A DNA stretch of 64,000 nt from Planctomycetota bacterium (GTDB lineage Bacteria > Planctomycetota > UBA1135 > UBA2386). The notes below the pieces were generated by a model. That model had not been told where the DNA came from, did no database searches, and saw only the letters and a program-made list of their open reading frames with translations. Both the position numbers and the translations under genes were made by a program. Location of the stretch: NCBI GenBank assembly GCA_020638655.1, contig JACKIC010000007.1:248001-312000 (forward strand), read 5' to 3'. Numbering within the stretch: position 1 is the first letter of the stretch; every line of letters starts with the position of its first letter. Shown here one piece after another: positions 44,217 to 53,056 of the stretch.

Positions 44217-45611
44217 ATGCCTAGAACCGACTCCGACCGTTCCGCGGCCCTGCGCTCGCTCCCCTCGGTGGACGAGATCCTGCGTTGGCAGGCGCTCGTC
44301 GACGTGCCGCGCGCCGTGCTCGTGCGCGTCGCGCGCACCTGGATCGACGGCCTGCGCGCCAGCGCGCTCGCCGGCGACCTGGACACCGCGGCCCTGACCG
44401 CCCTGGCCGCTCCCGACGCCGCGAGCGCCGAGTTGCTCGAGCGCTGCGCCGCCGAGCAGCGGCCGCGCCACGAGCGCGTCTACAACGCCACCGGCATCGT
44501 GCTGCACACGGGCATCGGCCGCGCACCGCTGCCGGCGCGCGCGATCGAGGCGATCACCGCCGCCGCGGGTTACGCGATCGTCGAGGTCGACCCGGCCTCG
44601 GGTGAACGCGACCAGCGCGAGCTCGGCGTCGCGGCGCTGCTGCGCGACCTGACCGGTGCCGGCGGCGCGCTCGTCGTCAACAACAACGCCGCCGCGACCA
44701 CCCTGATGCTGGCGGCGCTGTGCGCCGGCCGCGAGGTGGTGGTGTCGCGCGGCGAGCTCGTCGAGATCGGCGGCGGCTTCCGCGTGCCCGACGTGATGCG
44801 GCGCGCGGGCTGCCACATGGTCGAGGTCGGCGCGACCAACAAGACCCACCTGCGCGACTTCACCGGTGCGGTGACCGCCGAGACCGTGGCGTTCCTCAAG
44901 GTGCACCCGAGCAACTTCCGCATCGAGGGTTTCGCGGGCACGCCGTCGGTGGCCGACCTGCGCGGCGTCGCCGGCGAGCTGCTGGTGCTCGACGATCTCG
45001 GCTCGGGCCTGCTCTGGAACGAGCCCCTGCCGGGCCTCGAGACCGAGCCGCGGGTGCGCGACTCGCTGGCGATGGGCGCGCACGTGACCTGCTTCTCGGG
45101 CGACAAGCTGCTCGGCGGACCGCAGTGCGGCATCCTGGTCGGCGACGCGGAACTGATCGCGCGCTGCCGCAGCAACCCGCTCTACCGCGCCCTGCGCTGC
45201 GACAAGCTCACCCTGGCGGCGCTCGAGGCGACGCTGCGGCTCTACCGCGACGGCGACCCGCGGCACGAGGTGCCGACGCTGCGCATGCTGTCGGCCCTGC
45301 CCGAGGAGCTGCGCGAGCGCAGCGAGCAGCTGGCGCGCCTGCTCGACGGCCGCCGCGCCGAGGTCGTGGCCAGCGACTCGTTCGCGGGTTCGGGCGCCAA
45401 CCCCGCCAAGCCGCTGCCGAGCTTCGCGGTGGCGCTGCGCGGCAACAACAAGCACCTCGACGCCCTGCGCGCCGCGCGCCCGACCGGGGTGTTCGCGCGC
45501 GTCGCCGAGGGCGCGGTGCTGTTCGACGCGCGCACCTTGTTGCTCGAAGACCTTGCCGAGGTGGCCCAGGCCGTGCTAACCAGCGCTCCCGACCTCGGAG
45601 CCCGCGCATGA
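44217..45611 (+). CDS. selA: L-seryl-tRNA(Sec) selenium transferase
   Basis: 464 residues from ATG 44217, matching E. coli SelA length. PLP-dependent fold: N-terminal RSLPSVDEILRWQAL and HERVYNATGIVLHTGIGRAPL, glycine-rich ALVVNNNAAATTLML, VVVSRGELVEIGGGFRVPDVMRRAG, and the PLP lysine near 297 in FSGDKLLGGPQCGI. It converts Ser-tRNA(Sec) to Sec-tRNA(Sec) using selenophosphate. Its TGA overlaps the selD start by 4 bp (ATGA), so the donor-making enzyme is translated right after it. SelB and the Sec tRNA gene are not in the window. Confidence 0.96.
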   Translation: MPRTDSDRSAALRSLPSVDEILRWQALVDVPRAVLVRVARTWIDGLRASALAGDLDTAALTALAAPDAASAELLERCAAEQRPRHERVYNATGIVLHTGIGRAPLPARAIEAITAAAGYAIVEVDPASGERDQRELGVAALLRDLTGAGGALVVNNNAAATTLMLAALCAGREVVVSRGELVEIGGGFRVPDVMRRAGCHMVEVGATNKTHLRDFTGAVTAETVAFLKVHPSNFRIEGFAGTPSVADLRGVAGELLVLDDLGSGLLWNEPLPGLETEPRVRDSLAMGAHVTCFSGDKLLGGPQCGILVGDAELIARCRSNPLYRALRCDKLTLAALEATLRLYRDGDPRHEVPTLRMLSALPEELRERSEQLARLLDGRRAEVVASDSFAGSGANPAKPLPSFAVALRGNNKHLDALRAARPTGVFARVAEGAVLFDARTLLLEDLAEVAQAVLTSAPDLGARA

Positions 45612-46660
45612 ACCAGCACCCCGACCTCCGCCTGACCCGCTACGCCTCGAGCTCGGGTTGAGCCGCGAAGCTGCCGCCGGGGAGCCTCGGGCAGGTTCTC
45701 CACAAACTCGAGTCCAAGGACCATCCGGACCTGCTCGCGGGCCATCGCGGCTTCGAGGACGCCGGCGTGTTCCGCATCGACGGCGAGCGCGCGCTCGTGC
45801 AGACGCTCGACTTCTTCCCGCCGATCGTCGACGACCCGCGCTGGTTCGGCCGCATCGCCGCGGCCAACTCGCTGTCGGACGTGTTCGCGATGGGCGGGCG
45901 GGCGATGACCGCGATGAACATCGTCGGCTGGCCCAAGGAGCTCGACGTCGAGATCCTCGGCGAGGTGCTCGCCGGCGGGCTCGAGAAGATCCACGAGGCC
46001 GGCGCGGTGCTCTGCGGCGGCCACTCGGTCGTCGACCACGAGATCAAGTACGGCCTGTCGGTGACCGGCATGGTGCACCCCGACCGCTTCTGGCGGAACG
46101 GCGGGGCCCGGCAGGGTGACGCGCTGATCCTGACCAAGCCGCTCGGCATGGGCACGGTGTCGACCGCGATCAAACGCGGGCTCGCGAGCGCCGAACTCAC
46201 CGCGGCGGCGATGCAGCAGATGGCCGCGCTCAACAAGGTCGCGCAGGAGGCGATGGCCGAGCTGACCGTGCACGGCGCCACCGACGTCACCGGCTTCGGG
46301 CTCGTCGGCCACGCGATCGAGATGGCCGAGGGCGCGGGCCTGGGCCTGCGCGTCGACGCGGCCGCGCTGCCGCTGATCGACGGTTCGCTGCAGCTGGTGC
46401 GCGACGGGGTGATGTCGGGCGGCTGCACGCGCGGCCGCGATCACTACGGCGGCCGCGTGCAGATCGACGCCGGCGTCGACGAGGCGCTGTCGATGATGTT
46501 GTTCGACGCCGAGACCTCGGGCGGGTTGTTGCTCGCGGTCGCGGCCGCCGACGCCGACGTGGCCGTGCGGCGGTTGCGCGACGCGGGCGCACCCAGCCAC
46601 GCCGTGATCGGCGCGTTCGTGGCGCGCGGCGGCGGCGAGCCCGTGCTGACGCTGCGCTGA
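45608..46660 (+). CDS. selD: Selenophosphate synthetase, selenocysteine-containing
   Basis: 350 residues from ATG 45608 if TGA at 45659-45661 is read as selenocysteine (residue 18). The first 17 codons give MNQHPDLRLTRYASSSG; after the TGA the same frame continues AAKLPPGSL without another stop. In E. coli SelD this is the LTQYSHGAGCGCK segment, so the TGA sits at Cys17 and Lys21 fits the essential lysine. The rest is typical: VQTLDFFPPIVDDPRWFGRIAAAN, GHSVVDHEIKYG, TKPLGMG, VTGFGLVGHAIEMA. GGAG lies 7 nt before the ATG. It makes selenophosphate from selenide and ATP. Confidence 0.93.
45662..45698 (+). promoter_or_regulatory. Putative bacterial SECIS hairpin after the selD TGA
   Basis: Directly after the TGA: stem GAA (45667-45669) with UUC (45696-45698), CUGC (45671-45674) with GCAG (45691-45694), CCG (45677-45679) with CGG (45688-45690), and an 8-nt apical loop GGGAGCCU starting 18 nt after the TGA. 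Distance and G-rich loop agree with the usual bacterial SECIS rules. Confidence 0.75.
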
Positions 46661-46675
46661 GGTGCGCCGCGAGCG

Positions 46676-47704
46676 TCAGCGCGGCGGCAGGCCCAGCAGC
46701 TGGCGCTGCTTGTCGCTGAGCTCGGGCGCCGCGGTCTGGCCGTGGCCGGTCAACTTGACCGTGTATTCGCGCACGGTCATGTTCTTGCGGCGACGCTCGG
46801 GCAGACCGCCTTCGTACTGCAGCGGCGCGTCGGCCTTGGCGTTCTCGTCTTCGTCCTCGTCCTCCTCGGCGGGGCCGACCTGCTGCGCCACGCCGTTGCG
46901 CACGACGATCGCGGCGCGGCCGGCGTTGGCGAAGCGCGGGTCCTGCTTGGTCCAGCTGCGGAAGCGCAGCTGGTGCACCGTGCCGGTCGCCGGGTCGACG
47001 AAGATCGCGATGTCGATGGTCGACTCGGGCTTCTGCAGCGGCTGGCGCAGGGGCTTGCCGTTGCCGACGGCCTGGATGCGCAGCAGCTGGGCGAACGGAT
47101 TGGCGGTGCTGGCCAGGGACTCGGGGATCAGGTCGGTGAACGATGCGTCCGCGACCTGGTCGGGGTTCAGGGTGACGCTGAAGATCTCGATCGGCCGGTC
47201 GTCGAGGCTGCCGACGGTGCGCTGGGTCACGGCCAGGGGCCACATCGCGAGTTGAGTCAGCAGCAACTGCACGTCGGGCAGAAAACCGGTCTGGTTGCCG
47301 TCGGCGAAGCGGCCCACGCGCAACACCCAGTCGGTCTTGTCGTCCTTGGCGATCATGCGCCGGCCGGCGAGCAGCAGCTCGTCCTTGACGCCCTCGCCGT
47401 CGAGGCGCAGGTGGGTGAGTCCCTGGTGCCAGGAGCCGCGCAGCGTGCCCGTGTTGGTCGTGGCGCTCGGGCCGCGGTTCAAGAACACCGCGATCGCGTC
47501 CTTGTTGCCGTCGGCCTTGGTCTTGTCGGCCCACTCGACCTCGAACGCGGTGTCGGCGGTCGCCGCGGCCTTGGCCAGCGCCTTCTGTAGCTTCTCACGC
47601 CCCGCGATCAGCGGATCGGTGGCGGCCGGCGCGCGGCTCTCGGGTTCTTGGCCGAAGAGGGGGGCTGCGGCGAACAGCAGCAGCACGGCGGGGTGGGTTC
47701 GCAT
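46676..47704 (-). CDS. Secreted hypothetical protein
   Basis: 342 residues from ATG 47704, preferred because it gives a signal peptide (MRTHPAVLLLFAAAPLFGQ); a longer in-frame start at 47743 is possible. The mature protein has beta-rich stretches such as LLAGRRMIAKDDKTDWVLRVGRF and STIDIAIFVDPATGTVHQLRFRSW, an acidic loop (EEDEDEDENAK) and TVREYTVKLTGHG. No family recognised, though it resembles outer-membrane-associated sensor-like proteins (DUF2092/LolA-like) in layout. Convergent with selD, 15 bp apart. Confidence 0.55.
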   Translation of the reverse strand: MRTHPAVLLLFAAAPLFGQEPESRAPAATDPLIAGREKLQKALAKAAATADTAFEVEWADKTKADGNKDAIAVFLNRGPSATTNTGTLRGSWHQGLTHLRLDGEGVKDELLLAGRRMIAKDDKTDWVLRVGRFADGNQTGFLPDVQLLLTQLAMWPLAVTQRTVGSLDDRPIEIFSVTLNPDQVADASFTDLIPESLASTANPFAQLLRIQAVGNGKPLRQPLQKPESTIDIAIFVDPATGTVHQLRFRSWTKQDPRFANAGRAAIVVRNGVAQQVGPAEEDEDEDENAKADAPLQYEGGLPERRRKNMTVREYTVKLTGHGQTAAPELSDKQRQLLGLPPR

Positions 47705-47783
47705 GGCGCCTGCCAGCGAAGCACGCGGCAGCGAACTCCGCAATCCGCGAGGCGCCGGCGGCGGGCCGCAGCGCCGGTCCCGG

Positions 47784-48227
47784 TCAGGAATCCTGCCGGG
47801 GTTCGCCGCCGTCGTCGTCCGTCACCTCGTCGGCGCCGGGCGCGTCCGGCCCCTGCGCGGCGCGCTCCGCCTCGCGCTGTTCGCGCTCCTTGCCCAGGTC
47901 GGCGAGCAGCTGGTTGAGCCCGATCGCGCCGCCGATGCCCTCGTCGAAGTAGAACTCGAGGTGCGGCATGGTGCGCGCCCGGATCGCCTTGCCGATCGCC
48001 CGCTGGCACAGGCCGCGCGCGCGGCGCAGCACGCCGGCGCTCTCCTTCTGCTGCTTGCCGTCGCCGATCACCGACCAGTAGGCCTTGCACTGCGTGAACT
48101 CGCCGTCGAGCTCGACGCGGGTGATCGTGACCATGCCGAGCTTGGGGTCGGCGAGGTCGCGGAGCAGTGTCTGTGCCAGGCAGTGCTTGATCTGCTCCTG
48201 CAGGCGGGCGATGCGACGTTCGTTCAT
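47784..48227 (-). CDS. rbfA: Ribosome-binding factor A
   Basis: 147 residues from ATG 48227, which overlaps the ylxP stop by 4 bp (ATGA). KH-like RbfA fold: NERRIARLQEQIKHCLAQTLLRDLADPKLGMVTITRVELDGEFTQCKAYWSVIGD and ALQ-free end GLNQLLADLGKEREQ. It binds the 30S subunit during late maturation of 16S rRNA. The acidic C-terminal tail (EVTDDDGGEPRQDS) extends past the usual end. Last gene of the nusA operon. Confidence 0.9.
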   Translation of the reverse strand: MNERRIARLQEQIKHCLAQTLLRDLADPKLGMVTITRVELDGEFTQCKAYWSVIGDGKQQKESAGVLRRARGLCQRAIGKAIRARTMPHLEFYFDEGIGGAIGLNQLLADLGKEREQREAERAAQGPDAPGADEVTDDDGGEPRQDS

Positions 48228-48517
48228 CGGGGGGAGATGATCTCGAGCTGGTGGTCGACGAGGGTGCCGTCGCGCCACTCCTGCAGGGCGTTGAGCAGGT
48301 GGTCCATGGAGCTGTTCAGGTGGGCGATCTCACTGCCGGCGACGACCGCGCCCAGGGTCGCCACGGTGCAGACGTCGAGGTCGTCGATCTCCGCGATCGA
48401 GACGTTGAACGAGCGCCGCAGCCGGTCCTTGAGCGACTTGATCGCGCTGCGCTTGTCCTTGAGGCTGAGCGCGTAGGGGATCTCGACGCTGAATTGCAGG
48501 ATGCCGATGTGGAGCAT
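48224..48517 (-). CDS. ylxP: DUF503 family protein (YlxP)
   Basis: 97 residues from ATG 48517. The family start is MLHIGILQFSVEIPYALSLKDKRSAIKSLKDRLRRSFNVSIAEID, and the rest GAVVAGSEIAHLNSSMDHLLNALQEW. Sits between infB and rbfA as in many Firmicutes operons. Function unproven; linked to ribosome assembly by location. Confidence 0.9.
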   Translation of the reverse strand: MLHIGILQFSVEIPYALSLKDKRSAIKSLKDRLRRSFNVSIAEIDDLDVCTVATLGAVVAGSEIAHLNSSMDHLLNALQEWRDGTLVDHQLEIISPR

Positions 48518-48564
48518 GGCGTCACGCGGGTCGACGCGGCGGGCGGGGGCGGCCGGTTCGCCGA

Positions 48565-51411
48565 TCAGTTGCCACCCAGGGTGCGCTTGACGAGGTCGAT
48601 CTGCACGAACTCGAGCTGATCGCCGACCCGGACGTCCTGGTGGCCCTCGAGGGTCATGCCGCATTCGAAGCCGGCCTTGACCTCACGCACGTCCTCTTCG
48701 AGGCGACGCAGGCTGCCGATCTTGCCGCTCCAGAGCACGACACCGTCGCGGGACAGGCGCGCGGTGGAGCTGCGCTTGACGAAGCCGTCGGTGATGCGCA
48801 GACCGCAGATGTTGCCGAACTTGCTCGATTTGAACACCGCCTTGATCTCGGCGTGGCCGACCACGGACTGCACTTCAGCCGGGGCGAGCATGCCTTCCAT
48901 CGCGGCGCGCACGTCGTCGAGCAGCTGGTAGATGACCTCGTAGTAGCGGATCTCGACGTCGGCGCGCTCGGCCATCTGCCGGGCGCTGCTGTCGGCGACC
49001 GTGTGGAAGCCGACGATGATCGCGCCCGAAGCCGACGCCAGGCTGACGTCGGTCTCGTTGATGCCGCCCAGCGCGCTGTGCACCAGGTTGACGCGCACCT
49101 CGTCGGTCGCCAGCTCGTCGAGGCACTTGCGCAGCGGCTCGAGCGAGCCCATCGCGTCGGCCTTGAGGATCAGCTTGATCTCCTGCAGGTTGCGCTCGGC
49201 CAGCTTGGCCGAGAGCGTCTCCAGGGTGACCGCGCTGCGCTCGGCGCGCGACAGGTCGCGCAGTCGCCGCTGGCGTTCTTCGACGACCTCGCGGGCCTTC
49301 TTGGCGTCGTCGACGACGAACAGCTTGTCGCCGGGCGTCGGCAGGCGGTCGAGGCCGAACACGGTGATCGGCGTCGACGGACCGGCCTCGGTGAGGTTGT
49401 TGCCCTTGTCGTCGATCATCGCGCGCACGCGCGCGAAGCTCTCGCCGCAGACGATCTGGTCCTTGAGACGCAGCGTGCCGTCGGTGACCAGCAGGGTCAC
49501 GACCACGCCCTGTTCGGGCGACTGCCGGGACTCGACCACGACGCCGCGCGCCGGCGCGTCCGGGCGCGCCTGCAGCTCGAGCATCTCGCAGTCGAGCATG
49601 ATGCGCTCGAACAGCTCGTCGAGGCCGACGCCGGTCACGGCGGAGACCTCGACCACGCCGACGTCACCGCCGAACTCTTCGGCCTGCAGGCCCTTGATCA
49701 TCAGCTGCTGCTTGACCTGCATCGGCTTGCTGCTCGGCAGGTCGCACTTGGTGATCGCCACGATGATCGGCACCTTGGCCGCCTTGGCGTGGTTGATCGC
49801 CTCTTCGGTCTGCGGCATGACGCCGTCGTCACCGGCGACGACCAGCACCACCACGTCGGTGATGTCGGCGCCGCGGGCGCGCATCGCCGTGAACGCGGCG
49901 TGGCCCGGCGTGTCGAGCACGACGATCGACTGGCCGTCGTCGTTGGTGATCTTGTAGGCGCCGATGTGCTGGGTGATGCCGCCGGCCTCGCCCTTGGCGA
50001 CGCCGCTCTTGCGCATCGCGTCCATCAGCGAGGTCTTGCCGTGGTCGACGTGGCCCATGAAGGTCACGACCGGCGCGCGGGTCATCGACTCCTCGCCCTC
50101 GCTGTCCTCGACGAGCTGCTCGATCAGCTCGTCCATCGCCTCCTTGTGCTCGACGACGCTGATCTTACGCTCGAGCTCGAGGCCGATCAGCTCGACCTCT
50201 TCGTTGGTGAGGAACGAGTTGATGTTCTTGCCGGCGATGCCGAGCTTGAACGTCAGCGTCGCGATCAGCTCGCTGACCTTGGTGCCGAGCGCCTCGGAGA
50301 GCGCCTTGATCGACACCGGTTCTTCGACCTCGACGACCTTGTTGGGGTCGATCGTCTGGGCGACGCGCTGGCGACGGCCGGGGCCGCCGCGGCCGTCGCG
50401 GCTGTCGCGACCGCCGCGCATGCCGGGGCCGGCGGGGCCGCGGCGCTGGCCGGGCTGCGGGCCCGAGCGCTGGCCGGTGCGCTGCTGCATCTTCTCGAAC
50501 GCGGCCTTGCGCAGGTCGCGCGCCGAGGCGGGGGCCGAACGGCTGCGCGCGTCGCGGATCGTCTCCTGCGGCAGCTCGATGCGACCGACGACGGTGGCGC
50601 GCTTGGCCGGGACCAGGAGCTTGCGGACGTTGTCCTCGGGGGCGGCAGCCGGGGCGTCGGCTCCGGCTTCCGCCGCGGCCTCTGCGCCGGTCTCGGCGGC
50701 GGCTTCCGCCGCGGCTTCGGCAGGCGCTTCCGCGGCTTCTGCTGCGGGGGCCTCGGCCGCTGGGGCGGCCGACTCGGCGGGGGCGGAGCTCACCGGCTCG
50801 GCCGGCGCCTGTGGCGAAGCGGGCGCTTCGCTGGGCGGGGCGCTCTTCGGGGCAGTCGAAGCCGGCGCCGGGCTGGGAGCCGCCGCGCTCGCCGCCGCCT
50901 CGGCGGGCTGTTCGGGCGCGGGCGCGGCCGGGGCGGCCTCGGGGATCGCCTGTGCCTTCTGGGGCGCGGGGGCCTCCGCGGCCGTCTCGGCGACCGGTTC
51001 GGCAGGCTGCGCGGGTTCGGCGGGCGCCTCGGCCGGCGCCTCGCTCGGCAGCTCGCGCTTGCCGCCGCGCTTGCTGAGCGGCTTGGGGAGGGTCTTCTTC
51101 GGGGCCTCGAGCACGGGCTTCTTGCGGAGGGTCTTCTTGGGCAGTTCGGGCTCCGCTTCGGTCTCGGTCGCCTCGGCCGCCGCCGCCAACGACTTCTTCT
51201 TGGGCAGTCCGTCGCTGTCGCCGTCGGCGACCGCCTGCCGCTTCAGGCCCTGGGCCGACAGGCGCGCCTCGACCATCATCAGGTCGGCGTCGTCGAGCAC
51301 GGTCATGTGGGTCTTGACGTTGTCGAAGCCGATCTCACGCAACAGCTTCGCCAGGTCGGGACCCCGCATCCCGAATTCCTTGGCCAGTTCGAAGACTCTT
51401 ACCTTTTTCAA
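48565..51411 (-). CDS. infB: Translation initiation factor IF-2
   Basis: 948 residues from TTG 51411, supported by AGGAG 8 nt upstream and by the typical IF2 N-terminus KKVRVFELAKEFGMRGPDLAKLL. The N-terminal ~170-280 region is an Ala/Pro/Glu-rich, likely disordered linker. The G domain follows (GHVDHGKTS P-loop, DTPGHAAFT, TKCDLP), then domains II-IV (APARGVVVESRQSPEQGVVVTLLV). IF2 brings fMet-tRNA to the 30S subunit and hydrolyses GTP. It starts 132 bp after the nusA stop. Confidence 0.96.
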   Translation of the reverse strand: MKKVRVFELAKEFGMRGPDLAKLLREIGFDNVKTHMTVLDDADLMMVEARLSAQGLKRQAVADGDSDGLPKKKSLAAAAEATETEAEPELPKKTLRKKPVLEAPKKTLPKPLSKRGGKRELPSEAPAEAPAEPAQPAEPVAETAAEAPAPQKAQAIPEAAPAAPAPEQPAEAAASAAAPSPAPASTAPKSAPPSEAPASPQAPAEPVSSAPAESAAPAAEAPAAEAAEAPAEAAAEAAAETGAEAAAEAGADAPAAAPEDNVRKLLVPAKRATVVGRIELPQETIRDARSRSAPASARDLRKAAFEKMQQRTGQRSGPQPGQRRGPAGPGMRGGRDSRDGRGGPGRRQRVAQTIDPNKVVEVEEPVSIKALSEALGTKVSELIATLTFKLGIAGKNINSFLTNEEVELIGLELERKISVVEHKEAMDELIEQLVEDSEGEESMTRAPVVTFMGHVDHGKTSLMDAMRKSGVAKGEAGGITQHIGAYKITNDDGQSIVVLDTPGHAAFTAMRARGADITDVVVLVVAGDDGVMPQTEEAINHAKAAKVPIIVAITKCDLPSSKPMQVKQQLMIKGLQAEEFGGDVGVVEVSAVTGVGLDELFERIMLDCEMLELQARPDAPARGVVVESRQSPEQGVVVTLLVTDGTLRLKDQIVCGESFARVRAMIDDKGNNLTEAGPSTPITVFGLDRLPTPGDKLFVVDDAKKAREVVEERQRRLRDLSRAERSAVTLETLSAKLAERNLQEIKLILKADAMGSLEPLRKCLDELATDEVRVNLVHSALGGINETDVSLASASGAIIVGFHTVADSSARQMAERADVEIRYYEVIYQLLDDVRAAMEGMLAPAEVQSVVGHAEIKAVFKSSKFGNICGLRITDGFVKRSSTARLSRDGVVLWSGKIGSLRRLEEDVREVKAGFECGMTLEGHQDVRVGDQLEFVQIDLVKRTLGGN

Positions 51412-51543
51412 TCGCGTTGCTCCTGGGGGCTGCGGTCCGGCGCGTCGTGGCGTTCGTGACCGAGCGGGTCGGGCTGTAGTTCGGTTTGCGGGGTTCGGAA
51501 CGTTGCAGTTCTGAGAGGTGCTGCCGACGAGGCTTCACGTCGG

Positions 51544-52692
51544 TCAGGAAGGTTGCTCGGAGCTCGAAGACTCGGCTTCCGGCGGTTTCTCTGAGGTGGG
51601 GGATTCGGCGGCCTCGCCCGCGGGCGGATTCGCCGCGGATTCGCCGCCGGTCTCGGCTTCGGGCACGTCGACGTCGCTGTCTTCGATCGCGGCCGCATCG
51701 CTGCCTTCGGACGAGCTGCCGTCCGCGGCCGGCGCGGCCTCGTCGGCCTCGACCGAACGCTCGAGCTCGGCGCGGGTCATGATGTCGATGTCCCAGCCGG
51801 TCAGCTTGCTGGCCAGGCGCACGTTCTGGCCCTTGCGGCCGATCGCGAGCGACTGCTGGTCCTCGTTGACGATCACCAGCGCCTTCTTGGCCGCCGGATC
51901 GAGCGTGATGTCGCCGACCTCGGCAGGCTTGAGCGCGTTGCCGATCAGCGTCATCGGGTCGTTGTTCCAGCGGATGATGTCGATGCGCTCGCCGTTGAGC
52001 TCGTCGATGATCGACTTGATGCGGTTGCCGCGCACGCCGACGCAGGCGCCGACGCAGTCGACCTTCTCGTCGCTCGAGTCCACCGCCAGCTTGGTGCGGT
52101 AGCCGGGTTCGCGCTCGATGCGCCGGATGGCGATGGTGCCGTCGGCGATCTCGGGCACTTCGAGCTCGAACAGCGCGCGCACCAGGTCGCGGTGGGTGCG
52201 ACTGAGGATCACCTTGACGCGCGGGCCGACCTTCTTGACCTCGAACACCAGCGCGCGGATGCGTTCGCCGACGTTGTAGTTCTCGCTGCGCACCTTCTCG
52301 GCGCGGGGCAGGATGCCCTCGATGTTGCGGCCGAGGTTGACGATCACGGTGTCGCCCTCGAAGCGCTGGATCGTGCCGATCACGATCTCGCCGAGCTTCT
52401 GCTCGAACTCGCCGAAGATCACGTCGCGCTCGGCCTCGCGCACGCGGCCGATGATCGCCTGCTTGACCGACATCGCGAAGATGCGGCCCTGGTCCTCCAT
52501 CGACACGTCGTAGTTGCACACGAACTCGCCGGTCTCGCGGTCGAGCATGATCTCGCAGTCGTCGACCCCGTACTTCTTGGCCAGCGCCTGGGACATCGCC
52601 TGCTCGATCGCGACGATGAGCCCTTCCTTGTCGATCTCCTTGTCGCGGGCGATCGAGTCGATGTAGCGGAGGACGTCGGCGTTGTTGGCCAT
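51544..52692 (-). CDS. nusA: Transcription termination/antitermination factor NusA
   Basis: 382 residues from ATG 52692 (MANNADVLRYIDSIARDKEIDKE); an in-frame upstream extension to 52899 has no NusA similarity. Domains: N-terminal RNA polymerase-binding domain, S1 (~130-200), KH1 and KH2 (GACVGVRGNRIKSIIDELNGERIDIIRW, SLAIGRKGQNVRLASKLTGWDIDI), and a ~50-residue acidic tail. No C-terminal repeat pair as in E. coli. It binds RNA polymerase and nascent RNA. Leader and promoter are described separately; rimP, which usually precedes nusA, is absent. Confidence 0.94.
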   Translation of the reverse strand: MANNADVLRYIDSIARDKEIDKEGLIVAIEQAMSQALAKKYGVDDCEIMLDRETGEFVCNYDVSMEDQGRIFAMSVKQAIIGRVREAERDVIFGEFEQKLGEIVIGTIQRFEGDTVIVNLGRNIEGILPRAEKVRSENYNVGERIRALVFEVKKVGPRVKVILSRTHRDLVRALFELEVPEIADGTIAIRRIEREPGYRTKLAVDSSDEKVDCVGACVGVRGNRIKSIIDELNGERIDIIRWNNDPMTLIGNALKPAEVGDITLDPAAKKALVIVNEDQQSLAIGRKGQNVRLASKLTGWDIDIMTRAELERSVEADEAAPAADGSSSEGSDAAAIEDSDVDVPEAETGGESAANPPAGEAAESPTSEKPPEAESSSSEQPS

Positions 52693-52782
52693 GTGCTGGG
52701 GAGGAACGCGCTGGAGAGACGAGGTCGAGGGACCGCGTGATACGCAGAAACGACAAGGCCCGGCAGGCGACACCTTCCCCAC

Positions 52783-52805
52783 CCCCGCACCTGTCGGGTG
52801 CGGGG
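52783..52805 (-). promoter_or_regulatory. Hairpin in the nusA leader
   Basis: CCCCGCACC (52783-52791) pairs with GGTGCGGGG (52797-52805) around a 5-nt loop. On the plus strand three T follow, so a weak plus-strand terminator is the alternative. In the minus-strand transcript it is a stable leader structure ~90 nt before the nusA start. Confidence 0.6.
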
Positions 52806-52926
52806 TTTCCAGGATCGACTTCGAGGCCGGTCGCGGAGAAGTGCCGACTGCCCAGGCAGTGCCGGGGGAATCGGGAGGGTGCCTCGGCCGGTCGCGCACG
52901 ACCGGGCTCGGAACTCTCGGCGGAAG

Positions 52927-52954
52927 ATGCTACGGGCGCCTCGACCAGGGTCAA
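52927..52954 (-). promoter_or_regulatory. Promoter of the nusA-infB operon
   Basis: On the minus strand TTGACC (52954-52949), spacer 16, TAGCAT (52932-52927). Near sigma70 consensus and one of only two with a good -35 box in the window. Start point near 52920 gives a leader of about 228 nt. Confidence 0.6.
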
Positions 52955-53056
52955 GCGAAGTGTCGGCGAGGCCCGGTGGTTACCTCCGGGCCGACGCAAC
53001 TAGACTGCGGCGCGCGGCGAACTTGCCGCGATCCCTCCCGTTGTCTCGCGGCCTGC

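Larger units (their letters stand above)
52693..53056. other. Gene-free stretch: divergent regulatory region
   Basis: 364 bp between the divergent nusA and GNAT genes. It contains a minus-strand promoter (52927-52954), a strong hairpin (52783-52805) inside the ~230-nt nusA leader, and a plus-strand TAGACT at 53001-53006, 50 nt before the GNAT start. No tRNA or small gene was recognised; the reading frame in phase with nusA is open but not protein-like. Confidence 0.6.

Noticed and set aside
45608..45661. selD as a frameshifted or truncated pseudogene
   Set aside because: The frame continues unbroken after the single TGA, the TGA sits at the catalytic Cys position, the operon partner selA is intact and a SECIS-like hairpin follows. 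Recoding explains all of it.
52693..52899. N-terminal extension of NusA upstream of ATG 52692
   Set aside because: NusA homologues begin near MANNADVLRYID; the upstream stretch is Pro/Ser-rich with no similarity and covers the leader hairpin.
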